From Oasisia sp. SBJ-2009 (lineage: Eukaryota; Annelida; Polychaeta; Sabellida; Siboglinidae), in assembly GCA_964017155.1 (NCBI GenBank), contig OZ024856.1, forward strand, positions 12,381,625 through 12,445,624: DNA of 64,000 bases. Reading direction: 5' to 3'. Below the pieces are notes generated by a model. It was given only the letters and a program-made list of their open reading frames with translations, had not been told where the DNA came from and did no database searches. The position numbers and the translations under genes are program-made. Each line of letters begins with the position of its first letter. The stretch's first letter is position 1. This document shows, piece after piece, positions 1 through 12,119 of this stretch.

Positions 1-8
1 AGACCACG

Positions 9-312
9 TAGTGAGGGCTCTTAATGTAATAAATTTTCACATCTGGACAAAAGCATGAAATTTGGCACAGATGACCTCCATGCCATACTATTTCAGAATT
101 TTGATGGAAGCAACCTGAGATTTTGATGCTTCCACCATTTTTTGCAATATTCAAAATGGCTGCCATCGAAAATGAAAATCTTGCTTTTCCATATTTCATG
201 AACAGTTTCACATAAAACATTAACATTAGGTTTAATTTATACATATCCGGGTACTATAATTTCAAATATGGTATACTTGGACTTATCCGACATTCACATC
301 CGCCATTTTTAA
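9..312 (+). repeat. Left terminal inverted repeat of the Academ-like element
   Basis: About 304 bp that are nearly the exact reverse complement of 1917-2230. Differences are a roughly 10-bp indel close to the tip (near 35) and a few substitutions. Such high identity between the arms suggests fairly recent activity or gene conversion between them. Confidence 0.9.
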
Positions 313-965
313 AGATGGCGGCCGTATTCACTAATGTTGCTATATCTGATAAAGTATAATATCTAGAGTCGTTATTTTGGCATCAGTGTATAGATAAGTG
401 GATAGCGATTTCAAATTTATCAAACATTTCACATCTGACATTAATTTGACATTCACAACCGCCATTTAATAAAATGGCGGCTGTAAAATCGAATTGTTTA
501 TATATCTTTAAAACGAAATATTTGGAGGGATGCTATACGGACACTTTTTCAATATATACACATATTGGGGTAGATATTTTAAATAGTTTACTTCTTGACC
601 TTGACCGACATTCACAACCGCCATTTTTAAAGATGGCGGTCGTATTAATTAATGTTGCTATATCTTATCAAATATGGCACCTAGAGTCTTGATTTTGGTA
701 TCAATGTATAGGTACCTGGATAGCGATTTCAAATTCGTCAAACATTTTACACCTGACCTTAATGTGACCTTCACAACCGCCAATTAATGAAATGGCGCAT
801 GTAAAATCGAATTGCTTACATATTTTTTAAACAATTTATTTGGAGGGATGTTATATGGACAGTTTTGTCAAAATATACGTATGTTGGGTTAGCTATTTTA
901 TATATTTTGCTTTTTGACCTTGACCGACATTTACATTCGCCATTTTCCAAGATGGTGGCCCTCAA
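289..965 (+). repeat. Subterminal array with a CCGCCAT palindrome about every 159 bp
   Basis: Short palindromes of the form CCGCCAT-(8 nt)-ATGGCGG start at 300, 459, 618, 777 and about 937, a spacing of 159-160 bp. The intervening sequence alternates between two types, so the full repeat is about 318 bp; compare 289-606, 607-925 and the partial copy from 926. Later palindromes are degraded (for example ATGGTGG near 952). The half-site AAGATGGCGGC matches the YY1-type consensus. These may be transposase or host-factor binding sites; that role is inference. Confidence 0.85.
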
Positions 966-1227
966 AGCTAATGTCGCTATATCCTGTGAACTTTACCACC
1001 TAGACTCGATATCAAAGCTACATGTACAGCGCAAGTGGTGCTGACTCTGTCATGGAATATGATGTAGGCAATGCATATCACATTATGATAATTATAAAGT
1101 TAAAACATAAATATGTTGTGGTAGAAAACATGAAGTTTAATTCAAATCGGTGAAAAGAATATCCTTCAGACCAAAGCGTACGGCGTAACATCAGTCACAG
1201 ATGTCCGTATTTGTAGGATCGCATAGC

Positions 1228-1917
1228 TTACACTCCATCGTTGTTGATGCACCCACCTTCACAGTTATACAGAATAGTGCACTTGATTCCTGCTCTGGCA
1301 CATTTGCAGTTTTCTCTGCACGACTTTCCACATCCACAGTGGTGGAGGAGAGCACACGCTTTGCTGGCGTCGTCTAGAACAGTCCAGGATGGCACCCAGA
1401 GTTTCGTGTTCACGTCTTGCGTCCAACCCCACGCTGAAGCATCCGGGACATCTTGGTGTCGCTGCCTTGCTGGGGGGGGGGATGTGGTCGAGCGTCCTAG
1501 TACCATGGGTGAAGAGTTGACGTCTCACATCATTCACACTTGAGCAGCCACTGCTCTTACTGTACATGACAACAGTCCAGCGTTCAAGGCGTGCCATGTG
1601 GATGGAGTCGAGTGCCAAGAGCGTAGGATCATCGGAAAGAGTGAGTAATGTTTCCGTAAGGTCAGGGTATGCCTGCCATGCTGCCCAGGCTGTCTTCTTC
1701 CCGATACCAAGGAACGATGATGTCGTATCACACCCCGTGAACGAATGGAACAGTGGACATGACAGCGACTTCTAAGGACCAAGTGTTTGGGTGATTTCAT
1801 GAACTGGGATGTGTTGGAAGGCTTTTCCAGTTCCAAAGCCTATCCACAACTCCATCACACCCAGGCTGCCAAAATGTCCAACAGCAATGATGACAACATC
1901 ACTGTCGACTGTGCGCA
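1228..1917 (-). pseudogene. Transposase C-terminal remnant: XPG-like nuclease part plus cysteine-rich finger
   Basis: Read on the minus strand from 1917, adjoining the right inverted repeat, the frame gives a stretch around TVDSDVVIIAVGHFG, then LWIGFGTGKAF, a stop codon near 1772, then FHSFTGCDTTSSFLGIGKK and RLERWTVVMYSKSS. The TDxDVVVIA, GTGK and FTGCDT pattern is that of an XPG/FEN-like family common in invertebrate mobile elements. A run of ten C (G on the plus strand, near 1472) coincides with a frameshift and probable loss of about 20 residues. A second frame then supplies WGWTQDVNTKLW and the cysteine cluster CGCGKSCRENCKC...KCT...C...C, ending at 1228. Nothing upstream of the nuclease motif remains. 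The copy has at least one nonsense change and one frameshift and is not functional. Confidence 0.75.
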
Positions 1918-2230
1918 TTAAAATGGCGGATGTGAATATCGGATAAGTCCAAATATACCATATTTGAAATTATAATACCAGGATATGTATAAATTAAGCC
2001 TAATGTTAATGTTTTATGTGAAACTGTTCATGAAATATGGAAAAGCAAGTTTTTTATTTTCGATGGCAGCCATTTTGAATATTGCAAAAAATGGTGGAAG
2101 CATCAAAATCTCAGGTTGCTTCCATCAAAATTCTGAAATAGTATGGCATGGAGGTCATCTGTGCCAAATTTCATGCTTTTGTCCAGATGTGAAAATTTAT
2201 GGCCTTTTCTGACATTAAGAGCCCTCACTA
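1917..2230 (-). repeat. Right terminal inverted repeat of the Academ-like element
   Basis: Reverse complement of 9-312, ending ...GCCCTCACTA at 2230 and followed by the target duplication ACG. Its inner edge lies against the coding remnant, which shows where the internal deletion joined. Confidence 0.9.
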
Positions 2231-2233
2231 ACG

Positions 2234-2700
2234 TGACTATACGTTATAGTGCGCAAATCCACAGCGACAGTGATGTAAACGGCAGTCAGTAATATTTCAG
2301 TTTGTAGGACGATATTGCACTGTTCACCCCAGTCACCTCATAAACATTATCCAACAGCCCGTGGAATTTAGATGTGTATACACACTTCATATTAATATAA
2401 CATTATGATTGCAGAAACCAGTAACCCATTTATTCATACATAGTAATGTGTTACTGCTAACGTATCATGTTACTGTAAAGGTGGTATTATAACAAGACGA
2501 GTGTTTAGTTAGGCGACGGGGCTGCATCTTTTTTAACGTGTGCATGCAATGACTGGAAATCGTAGTTGTTTTGTCGTGCCGCATTGACACCGCTCCTGCA
2601 GAGTTTTAGATAGATATCTAACTGCGGGAAAATTCTGGCAAAAATCCTTCTGAAAAGACCACAGACCATTGGAGAGGTGATCCTCCCAGAAAGCCGATGT
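2234..2700. other. No gene seen
   Basis: AT-rich sequence after the transposon. Open frames are short and give no recognisable protein. Confidence 0.5.
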
Positions 2701-2701
2701 T

Positions 2702-2876
2702 GTGGATACAGAGATAGAGAGGGGGAGGGAGGGGGGAGGGAGGGAGAGAGAGGGGGGGCAGAGGGAGGGAGGGAGGGTGAGAGGGAGGGAGGGAGGGAGG
2801 GAGAGAGAGAGAGAGAGCGATAGAGTTCTATGGCTCTGTATGCGTGCGTGCGTGCGTGCTCGCGTGCGCGAGTGTG
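2702..2876 (+). repeat. Purine microsatellite (GGGA/GAGA)n followed by a (GCGT)n run
   Basis: From 2702 to about 2819 the plus strand is almost pure G/A. After a short break comes TGCGTGCGTGCGTGC near 2840-2876. The long frames across it are artefacts of the low complexity. Confidence 0.95.
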
Positions 2877-2879
2877 TAT

Positions 2880-4970
2880 TAGCGCCATCTCCCAGATTGT
2901 TGTAAACTATCCCTTCCCAGAAGAGGTCGCCACTGATTCTGTAATCGCGACTCCGTGATCGATCGTAGACCGCCAGCCCACGGCGATGGCAGGAAATACG
3001 AGACTGCCAGTTGCATTTCCCCGGAGCATGCTTAGACCGCCCAGTGCAGGAGTGAATCGGTAGAACAAAATGAACTATTATCATGATTTATGCTGCCTGC
3101 TTCGTGCAGCGTCCTGTTAAGTTGGGTGACGGACTCGGGCGCGCGTAATATGTAAATGAGCTGATGCCTCGACGGCGCCTGCAATGTCTGATCGATGCTC
3201 ACGTGAATGACGATCTGTTCCTTCTGATTTGAGACGCGTCTGAATATGGTGGACCGTAAGTATAACCTGTTGTTCCGTTACGTGGTTATCAAACTGTCTG
3301 ATGCCTGACGCCCGGGATAGTTCTCGGTGTCAGTTCTAATCCAGCGACTAGTGACTTGTCGTTCGATCCAGCGACATGCAACCATTGACATTGTCAACCA
3401 GGTTACGGTCGTGGCCTGCGACTGTGCAGGTGCAACATCACAGTTCCCGCCCCAAGAACAAGACAAGGGAGGTCCTAGTCCTAGACAAGGGCGGGGCAGG
3501 CCTTCGAGGGCAGAGGGGCGCAGGAAAGCCCAAGCTCCCAAATGCCGTGTCATTTTTATGACACGACTTGACTATTCAGTTGGACTTTTGAACAAATTCC
3601 CGTACTGTTCAAAATATGTTGACTGTTGACTGTTGTCATCGTTAAACTTGACATTGTACTACTAGTTACGTAGTACTAGTTAATTTAGTTTTAGAGTAAG
3701 AGTCTTCTACATTGTGTTGTTACAATAAAATTATACTAAATCAATAATCTAATATAACAGATTATAGAAGATATTCATAATAATATAATTCAAATCCAAG
3801 TCTACAGGTAAATGTAATGGATGCCAACACTTTCATTGCTAATGCAAACTACAAGATTGCTATGTGATTTTGTGATGGCTTGAGGTCGACATTCTTGATA
3901 GTCTTCTGTTACTTTAATGCTTTCTAAAATACTTTACGTCTGAATATCAAGTTTGTTTTATTTAAGCATGCAGACCTACAGTTGGTTGTGAAAATAAGAA
4001 TCTACCTGTTATTTTTCATCATTTTTGTTCTTCTGAATGGCATCCGAGCAACTTCCATGAATATTTATGAACTACTCTCTGTGTGCCAGAACCAGGGCAT
4101 TCATTCTCAAGTAAGCACTGTGTTTGTGCAATGAAGCATGTATTGGCATCCTCCAGAAGTCATTAAATTGACTCGGTTCTAGTCACGGCCACACCCCAAC
4201 AGCAGTTCTCAAAGGAATATCAAGATAACAAAATGTACAGATGTTTGTGATAGCTAGTAATTAGCTACTAATTAGCTCGGTCCTAATAGTAGTAAGTGAA
4301 TGCAGTTAACCATCTTGGCAGTATATGTGCCTATTGTGTGAACACGAGCGCAAACCTTATCCAAGGTGATGGGGGTGTTGCAGGGGTAGCAAACCTTTAA
4401 CTTACTTGGGTCTGTTTTAGGGGGGACTTTCCCATCACTCGGCTATTTTGGCCATAAACCCTTTATCAATTCCCTCATATATGTCGTCAAACACAAAGTA
4501 CCAATGCTTGGTCCTTCCAACTGTTTCATGAGATATAACTGGAAGTTTTCTAGAAGAGCCAAATTGTTCACCAGAATATATTCAGTTACAAAACAAGTGT
4601 ACTACAGAGCTCATCAAAAATAACTACTTATGGGGGACAAAAATGTCTTAATTTTTTCTAAGAGGTTTTAACCAGGGAGCTTTTCTGGGGCGCATTACTA
4701 TAGGGGAGCTTATTAATGTCCCTCTTACATTCACACAACTTCACCCATTCCACTTATCCAAGCAAATACTCAGACTACTACATCCAGTATATAGAGCTTT
4801 AACTATTTCAGTCCTACAGCCCTGATCTTCTGTGTCCACTGAGTATGGCATTCCCCGTAAATGTACAACAAAATTGACAACCTCAGGTCAAGATTTGAGG
4901 ACATAATATGCATTAAATTTTATGAATAGGGATGGATATACTTTCAGAAAGTATTATAATTAGCGAGTAA
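2880..4970. other. No recognisable gene
   Basis: The first part (about 2890-3560) is richer in GC and CpG than its surroundings and has a donor-like GTAAGT at 3257, so an untranslated exon or promoter cannot be excluded. No protein is recognisable. The remainder to 4970 is AT-rich with scattered stops. Confidence 0.4.
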
Positions 4971-4971
4971 T

Positions 4972-5307
4972 ATGAGCTGTACTATATTACATTTACAACA
5001 GGGTACACTGTTCTTCCTCTGGTTTCATACAGTAACTTTCATAATCATAGGCGTCTTAGTATCAATCAAAAATACTCCCACTGTCACAGTCAGTTTTGTT
5101 GCGAAGTTCTCCAAAATAGTTGTAGTCATCATGACATCTAATATAGTTTCTTTGCCAGAAGTATCAAATAAACCATTCAAAACATACAATGGCAAATCAC
5201 TGGTTGAAGTACTACCTTCCCCCATTGTCGCCAACATAGATTTCGATAATCCATCTTCAAAAACCTGGAAAATCTCTAAAATATTACTGAGTGATAATAA
5301 ATTATAA
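4972..5307. other. Open frames of unknown meaning, both strands
   Basis: The plus strand is open for 111 codons and the minus strand for 70 (5237 to 5025). The minus-strand reading continues in the same frame past a stop and upstream of its methionine, and has more protein-like composition, so a decayed minus-strand coding fragment is possible. I recognise no family and see no splice signals that decide it. Confidence 0.2.
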
Positions 5308-5309
5308 CA

Positions 5310-5906
5310 ACAATTAGATACATAATTTATTCAGCTTGCCCACGTTATATAATAAGTGGCTCCACATTGTGAATAATCATGAGTTAAAATGCTTTGAATG
5401 GCAAACATTGTCAAAACCTGAATAGGGACCTGTCATACAGAAATGTCACGGGTGGTGTGGCTGCTAGATGGGCATGCTGTAGGGAAAAGGTTAAGCTCTG
5501 TGAAATGAGTGAAAATATTCAAAATGTATAATTGTGTATATAAGGTGACAATGAGTGAGGTAATAAACAGTGTGTTTTAAACATATTTATAGAAATGGTG
5601 ACCCATATTGTAGTCTCTCTTTGGAAATATCGGTAATGTGCATTACAGCAGAGTGAATTTTGGAGGTTAATTTTTTTAATCTTTAACTGCATCTGCCCCC
5701 CCCCCATGTTAAGACTCACCAACTTTACTTAATACTTACCAAACCCACCAAATGTATTCCCACGCGGGGCTCACCCATAGCATGTCTAAACATGAGGGGA
5801 TTGAAGGCTCACCAGCAAATCTAACTGCAGCCTCTTGAGTCTGAACAAGAAATCTGACAAATTCTCACCTCTATTTTTTCAATTTGGCATAGACATATTA
5901 GGGCAT

Positions 5907-5972
<66 letters not shown>

Positions 5973-6460
5973 AATGTACATTTTATTGGATCGTTCTGAA
6001 GGCCCTAAATTCTCTAATTTGGCGTAGGCATATCTTAGGGTATATACGTAGTACTGTACACACATTTTTTGTATTTGAGTGAAAGTTTCTAAGGTCAGCC
6101 CAGGCCCTCCCAAAAATATATGTAAAACAAGATCTGTGAATTTGTGACTGCCTTACTTGACACCCGACTCTGGAGGTTAGGTGGCCTGCAATGAACCATG
6201 TGTGTATTGGTGACTGCCCATTATCATGCACTGAAAGCCACCTGGCCTGCTTGGAAAGCTTAACTCATTGGTATTCCATCTATAGCAGGCTGCTTCTGCA
6301 GATTTTAATTAAGAGTTCTGTTTCTTCAAAACTATTGATTTTTGGTACAATGTAATTTATATATAATGAAATAGCATTCACTTTATCAATATCAACTACA
6401 TTCTGATCCCTGGGCTGGCTGAGTGGCTTGGAAGTAGATAAGTCCATCTTGACTAAAAAC
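5310..6460. other. No gene seen; contains a (TA)n microsatellite at 5910-5966
   Basis: AT-rich sequence with a poly-C run near 5695-5705 and about 28 TA units at 5910-5966. Nothing protein-like was recognised. Confidence 0.6.
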
Positions 6461-6489
6461 CACTAATGACCAGTCCTGTCACTGGTCAC

Positions 6490-6620
6490 ACAACTTGGCG
6501 GTGTTTCTGGACGTCCCATGTGAATAACCAGACAAAACGCCAATTAGATGATTTTGGTGAAGAGACCAGGCAGCAAGCAACTAGTCTCTTGGCACATTTT
6601 AACTCATGCATGTATGCATT
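6490..6620 (+). repeat. Dispersed repeat D1, copy 1
   Basis: Shares a diverged core with 46210-46330: both contain TGTGAATAACCAGA/CATATGAATAACCAGA, then AAAACGCCAATTAG/AAAATGCCAATTAG, followed by a similar purine-rich stretch and CACATTTTA. Same orientation. The family was not recognised. Confidence 0.6.
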
Positions 6621-7109
6621 AGCTTGGAATGGCCGATATAATTATTCCAAAAAGAAAATAATATTGATTATATTTGGCCAATTTAAACATTTTACCAAAT
6701 GTCCATAAATTCTCCATGGGTACCTCCATATTATACATATTTAGTGAATATGTACACTACATGCATATATAACCCATATTCAGCATATGTCTAATTGTCT
6801 ATCATATACGGATAATTTCATGTTGTACAATACAAAAAATAATAAAAAACTGTAATGGACAAAGATAGCAACTCTGCAGTGAATGGACACTAAACAATAC
6901 TGTTCCAGCCTATGATCATACTAGTTAAATACTCAACAATTTAATCCCTGGTTCTCAAATTGTTTTTAGGGTTAGCACATACTAAAAATAACAGTTAAAA
7001 AATTAAATTAATATTCCGCTGTGCTCAAGGATTTATGGATAAAACAAGGAAAACTCAGTATTGATAATGTCTCCCCTAATTTATATATTTTCTGGCATGG
7101 TTGAATTTT

Positions 7110-7508
7110 GCAGCAATTAATATTAAAAGAAAAAGCATATGGAAATGTCAATCCTTCCATACTAAAAATAAAAGTTAAAATAAATGAGGAACACATTAAT
7201 ATGTGATATCAGAGTGGATCGCGCTTATAATTACAAACCACAAACCTGTAATTGTCAATATATTTACAGTAACACTGATAGAATTGCAATTTAGCAAGCA
7301 CCGTTATTTATTTTAACTTTTATTTTTAGTATGGAAGGATTGACATTTCCATGTGTTTTTCTTTTAAATTTAATTGCTGCAAAAAAACAGTGCTAGCTAA
7401 ATTGCAATTCTGTCAGTGTTACTATAAATATATTCACAATTACAGGTGTGTGGTTTGTAAATGTAATTATAAGCGTGATCCACCTGATATCACATATTAA
7501 TGTGTTCC
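7110..7508. repeat. Interlocked inverted repeats, order P-Q-P'-Q'
   Basis: Segment P (7110-7185) is the near-perfect reverse complement of 7306-7380. Segment Q (7187-7301) is the near-perfect reverse complement of 7390-7508. The arms alternate instead of nesting, so P can pair across Q, and Q can pair across P', but not both as one simple hairpin. Arm identity is high, with only scattered substitutions and small indels (for example a 4-5 base insertion in Q' near the AATTACA motif). Probably a foldback or MITE-derived rearrangement; the family is unknown. Confidence 0.85.
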
Positions 7509-7514
7509 CGACTT

Positions 7515-10495
7515 CCTGTGTGTTTTGTAATCACCTTTAAAGAATAGTTACATTTTCGTTGAGAACACATGGAGGAGAAATTAATCGGCTTGGCTCGTAA
7601 TCCCCCCGCCTCACGCTTGGCTGCATTAATTATAAGCATGTTCTTCATCAATTTTTCCGACACGTCAGCGTCGGTGGCACCGTCAGTGTTGACATCTCCG
7701 CTGCAGCACGACACGACACTATTGATTCTGCAGCGCCAGCTGACGTCGTCGTCGACGTCGTCACTGGGACATGTCGGCGTCGGCGTCTTTGTCAAGCTGG
7801 GTACCGACGGGCAGAAGACAGGATGTTAATTGAACAAAGCTGGACGTATTGCTGTGACATCTCAATGACCACCACTGGGTGAGGTGAACACGGACAGACT
7901 TAGTTGACCGCTGGACAAAGGGACACTTGTCGCTGGTGGACGTCGTTGGACATTGCGACAGGAGTATTGTCCACCACCTGAGCCCTGGTCTCCTGGACGT
8001 TAGATGGACGTGGTCTGGATGCTCGCTGAAGAGATGGCTGTCCACCTGTCAGCGATACGCACATCTGGTATCTACTTCTCTTTTACATCATCTGTAATGT
8101 ATCCTGTTTCCTTTCTGCACTCCAAGTGGCATGCCATGCCATTCGGAGGATATATTCAGCAGAATTGTAGCTTTTTTATATTGATTTAGGTAATAAATCG
8201 ATGAAGGATCATATCATTTTGTCTTTGCGGTTCCATAAGTGTTTGCATTTGTTTATGCTATAAACGTGACTTGCTAAAGATGATCTGCTAAGATTATGAA
8301 CATCCCCCCCCCATTAAATTATAACTCAGCAATTAGCCGACATCCAGGTAGCAGCATTGCATGCGTCGTAAAATTCCCAGACCTTTTTCCAGATCCACAG
8401 TACATCTATTCCCAGTCCCAGATATTAAGTCCCAGTCCCAGATACATTAACCTCTTTTCTAGCTTACGCAACAATTGCCATTTGGCCGTACATGTTTATT
8501 TAACAAACATTGGCGCAGTCGTTGAATCATCTAAGTGCTCGGAGCTGCTTCAGGGACTGGCAGATGCATTATCACTTGACCTCCTAGTGGTTTCGATTCG
8601 TCTCGGAAGCACGTCAACGTCACCGGCAGCAGGTGTAGGTAGAAAGAACTGGGTCTGTCCATTTTGGAGGATGAGTGATTTTGTTTATAGATCGCACATG
8701 GCAGCCATGAGCCTCAGACCTGTGTAATCTCCCGGAGGCCTTCATTTATCTGTTTTCTGCGGAGCAGATAAAATGTGTCTCTGAAGACCTCCAGTTACCA
8801 TAGGTATACTTTGTTATTTGCAATCTGATTACTCTCGATACAGTCACTGTCTGTTGGTGTGTTTATTGCTAGAATGTTGTTGCTCAAATGTAGAACATGA
8901 GTGCAACATTTTGTGTGATAGAAATATGATAATGCTTTTATAATTAAAGCTGAACTACCCACAAGAGGTAGTAATAACGTAATGCAAGTTGCATGCACCT
9001 TTGGAATCACATCTCCGAGTCATATTTGTCTATTAGCATCACATCTCAAGTGTTCACATACATTAACTAGCATCACATGTTAGATGTTGTGAACACTACA
9101 TTTGAAGTAGAACAAGACATGCACTATTATAGTTGTACCATATTTACATGTTAACATCACCGTCATATCTCAAAGGTGTTACCATGCATCATGACATAAA
9201 CTGTTAATAAGAAACATTGCTGTCATTTATCATTGGAGAAAGGAACAATAGCACCAGAGAAATGTGTTATGTAATAGTAAATACTAGCTGAGTTACCTAG
9301 CAATGTTGGGGGGGGGGGGGGAAAGGCAGTCATCCACAGTAAAACATTTGAAAATTCAAGTCTCCTATATTGTTTCAGTGTATCCCAGAAATAGGTTGTG
9401 CCGTCATGTTATGATGCAACAGACTGTTAATGTGGGACATTCTACCATAGCCGTTTGAAATATTGAACCCCCCCCAAATTCTCCACCCCGGGGAGGATTT
9501 TGAAAAGAACTAAATCCACAAACCATTGTTTGGGCCTGCTAGATCATATGTACAATTTTAGCGCAATACACATAAAACTGACGGAGATGTGTGTCAACAA
9601 ACAAATAAGTAAACAAACAAACTTGCAAACAAACAAACAAACAGAAAGATGGCTCCAAAGATTACTTTATAATATAATGAAATTGGCAACCACTGCGGCC
9701 AGAACAAGACATTCTGACACGCAGCTACCAACATTCAAGGCCTCTCATTACTCGGTTACGTTTACAACTCAAGTTTACATTGAATTAATTCTAATTACTT
9801 AGATAATCAATTAGTTTTGCAAACTTTGCGTGAAGCTTGAGTATGTAAAATTGTTCACAGGGATCACATCTTCATCTCATAAAAGGTAGCCATTTGCAGA
9901 AGAAGACTTCTGGGTAAACTTCAGTAATAAAATTATTATAATCATAATTTTCATTTTGGCAAATAATGTACAGTACCATGAAAATATGATCGGGTGGATG
10001 GACAAAGACAGTGCCTGTAGTAATGTAAAACACCGAAATCATACGATAAAATATACATTCATTGATCTCTCTCGTGGACATTTTATTTCCGTCTGTCATT
10101 TGATTGATTCAGAGTAACTACTCTAGCCAAGAGCGCAACTACATGCAGTTCTTAATGCGTGCAACAAATCCAGGCTTATCGTGGACGGCCTACATTTTAT
10201 CATGGCTGGCTTTTGCATAGTCCATCAATCATAAATGCATTGGTAGATTAAATTCCCGTACTGTTTCCATGTATGCAAGGGACGTCGGAAATCTGTTAAC
10301 GGATAGTACACATTAATCGTTATTAGCTCATATTGATTAGCACTCTTAATTCCACGTAACACCACCGCATTGTATATTGATTAACACTTTCTGTGGTGCG
10401 TTACCAAAGTTTTATTTGTACTGCTAATGCAGTGGCATTGATCTATTGACGTCTGTGTTGTCGGTTGAAATAGACGGCGCAAACGACAGGTGACA
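7515..10495. other. No recognisable gene; two unassigned open frames
   Basis: A GC-richer patch at 7560-8050 is open on both strands (7569-7829 plus, 7490-7795 minus). A 143-codon frame at 8296-8727 (plus) includes repeats of CCCAGTCCCAGAT. None resembles a known protein and none has convincing splice boundaries. A (G)n run lies near 9308-9322 and an (AAAC)n run at 9598-9643. The rest is AT-rich and featureless to me. Confidence 0.35.
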
Positions 10496-10498
10496 GAC

Positions 10499-11052
10499 CA
10501 ACTATATCAGTCTCTCTCACACCAGCTATATCACTTTCTCACACCAGCTATATCACTCTCACACCAGCTATATCAGTCTCTCACACCAGCTATATCAGTC
10601 TCTCACACCAGCTATATCAGTCTCTCACACCAGCTATATCAGTCTCTCACACCAGCTATATCAGTCTCTCTCACAGCAGCAACATCAGTCTCTCCCTCAC
10701 CAGCTATATCAGTCTCACACCAGCTATACCACTCTCTCATTCCAGCTATATCAGTCTCTCACACCAGCTACATCAGTCTCTCTCACACCAGCTATATCAG
10801 TCTCTCTCACACCACCTATATCAGTCTCTCACACCAGCTATATCAGTCTCTCTCACACCACCTATATCAGTCTCTCACACCAGCTACATCAGTCTCTCTC
10901 ACACCAGCTATATCAGTCTCTCTCACACCACCTATATCAGTCTCTCTCACACCAGCTACATCAGTCTCACTCACACCAGCTATGTCAGTCTCTCTCACAC
11001 CAGCTATATCAGTCTCACACCAGCTATGTCATCCTCTATCACACTAGCAATA

Positions 11053-11122
<70 letters not shown>

Positions 11123-12117
11123 ACCAGCTATCTCACTCTCTTACACCAGCTATATCACTCTCTTACACCAGCTATATCACTCTTACACCAGCTATATCAC
11201 TCTCTTACACCAGCTATATCAGTCTCTCACACCAGCTATATCACTAACTTACACCAGCTATATCAGTCTCTCACACGAGCTATATCACTCTCTTACACCA
11301 GCTATATCAGTCTCTCACACGAGCTATATCACTCTCTTACACCAGCTATATCACTCTCTTACACCAGCTATATCACTCTCTTACACCAGCTATATCACTC
11401 TCTTACACCAGCTATATCACTCTCTTACACCAGCTATATCACTCTCTTACACCAGCTATATCACTCTCTTACACCAGCTATATCACTCTCTTACACCAGC
11501 TATATCAGTCTCTCTCACACCAGCTATATCACTCTCTTACACCAGCTATATCAGTCTCTCTCACACCAGCTATATCACTCTCTTACACCAGCTATATCAC
11601 TCTCTTACACCAGCTATATCACTCTCTTACACCAGCTATATCAGTCTCTCTCACACCAGCTATATCACTCTCTTACACCAGCTATATCAGTCTCTCTCAC
11701 ACCAGCTATATCACTCTCTTACACCAGCTATATCACTCTCTTACACCAGCTATATCACTCTCTTACACCAGCTATATCAGTCTCTCTCACACCAGCTATA
11801 TCACTCTCTTACACCAGCTATATCAGTCTCTCTCACACCAGCTATATCACTCTCTTACACCAGCTATATCAGTCTCTCACACCAGCTATATCACTCTCTT
11901 ACACCAGCTATATCACTCTCTTACACCAGCTATATCACTCTCTTACACCAGCTATATCAGTCTCTCACACCAGCTATATCACTAACTTACACCAGCTATA
12001 TCAGTCTCTCACACAAGCTATATCACTCTCTTACACCAGCTATATCACTCTTACACCAGCTATATCACTCTTACACCAGCTATACCACTTTTACACCAGC
12101 TATATCAGTCTCTCACA
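10499..12117 (+). repeat. 22-bp minisatellite, ACACCAGCTATATCACTCTCTT type
   Basis: About 1.6 kb of tandem units of 20-24 bp built on CACCAGCTATATCA. Before 11040 most units end CAGTCTCTC(TC)A; after 11120 most end CACTCTCTTA with interspersed CAGTCTCTCTCA units. A (CT)n tract at 11056-11121 separates the domains. The open frames here are repeat translations. Confidence 0.97.
11056..11121 (+). repeat. (CT)n microsatellite inside the minisatellite
   Basis: About 33 CT units with one TTT interruption. It probably grew by slippage from the CTCTCTC part of a neighbouring 22-bp unit. Confidence 0.95.
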
Positions 12118-12119
12118 CT

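Larger units (their letters stand above)
9..2230 (-). mobile_element. Academ-like DNA transposon, internally deleted copy
   Basis: A 2.2-kb unit bounded by long inverted repeats (9-312 and 1917-2230) that begin TAGTGAGGGCTC on each strand. The trinucleotide ACG sits directly outside both ends (6-8 and 2231-2233), as a 3-bp target-site duplication would. Inside are a minus-strand coding remnant (1228-1917) and a subterminal array of direct repeats (289-965). The remnant resembles an XPG/FEN-like nuclease tail followed by a cysteine cluster. From memory, Academ transposases carry an XPG-type nuclease and a Cys8 zinc finger and make 3-4 bp duplications, so that superfamily fits best. The element is non-autonomous here, because the N-terminal part of the coding region is missing and the rest is broken. 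The superfamily is an inference; the inverted ends and target duplication are seen directly. Confidence 0.72.

Noticed and set aside
3248..3262. A further phase-1 first exon (ATG GTG GAC C|GTAAGT)
   Set aside because: Only ten coding bases; the phase match has a one-in-three chance and nothing else supports it.
8296..8727. 143-codon protein-coding gene
   Set aside because: Composition and internal CCCAGTCCCAGAT repeats look non-coding; no recognised similarity or splice context.
10490..11247. Frames of 185 and 73 codons of SLSHQLYQS-type text
   Set aside because: They are translations of the 22-bp minisatellite and CT tract; no start, splice or family evidence.
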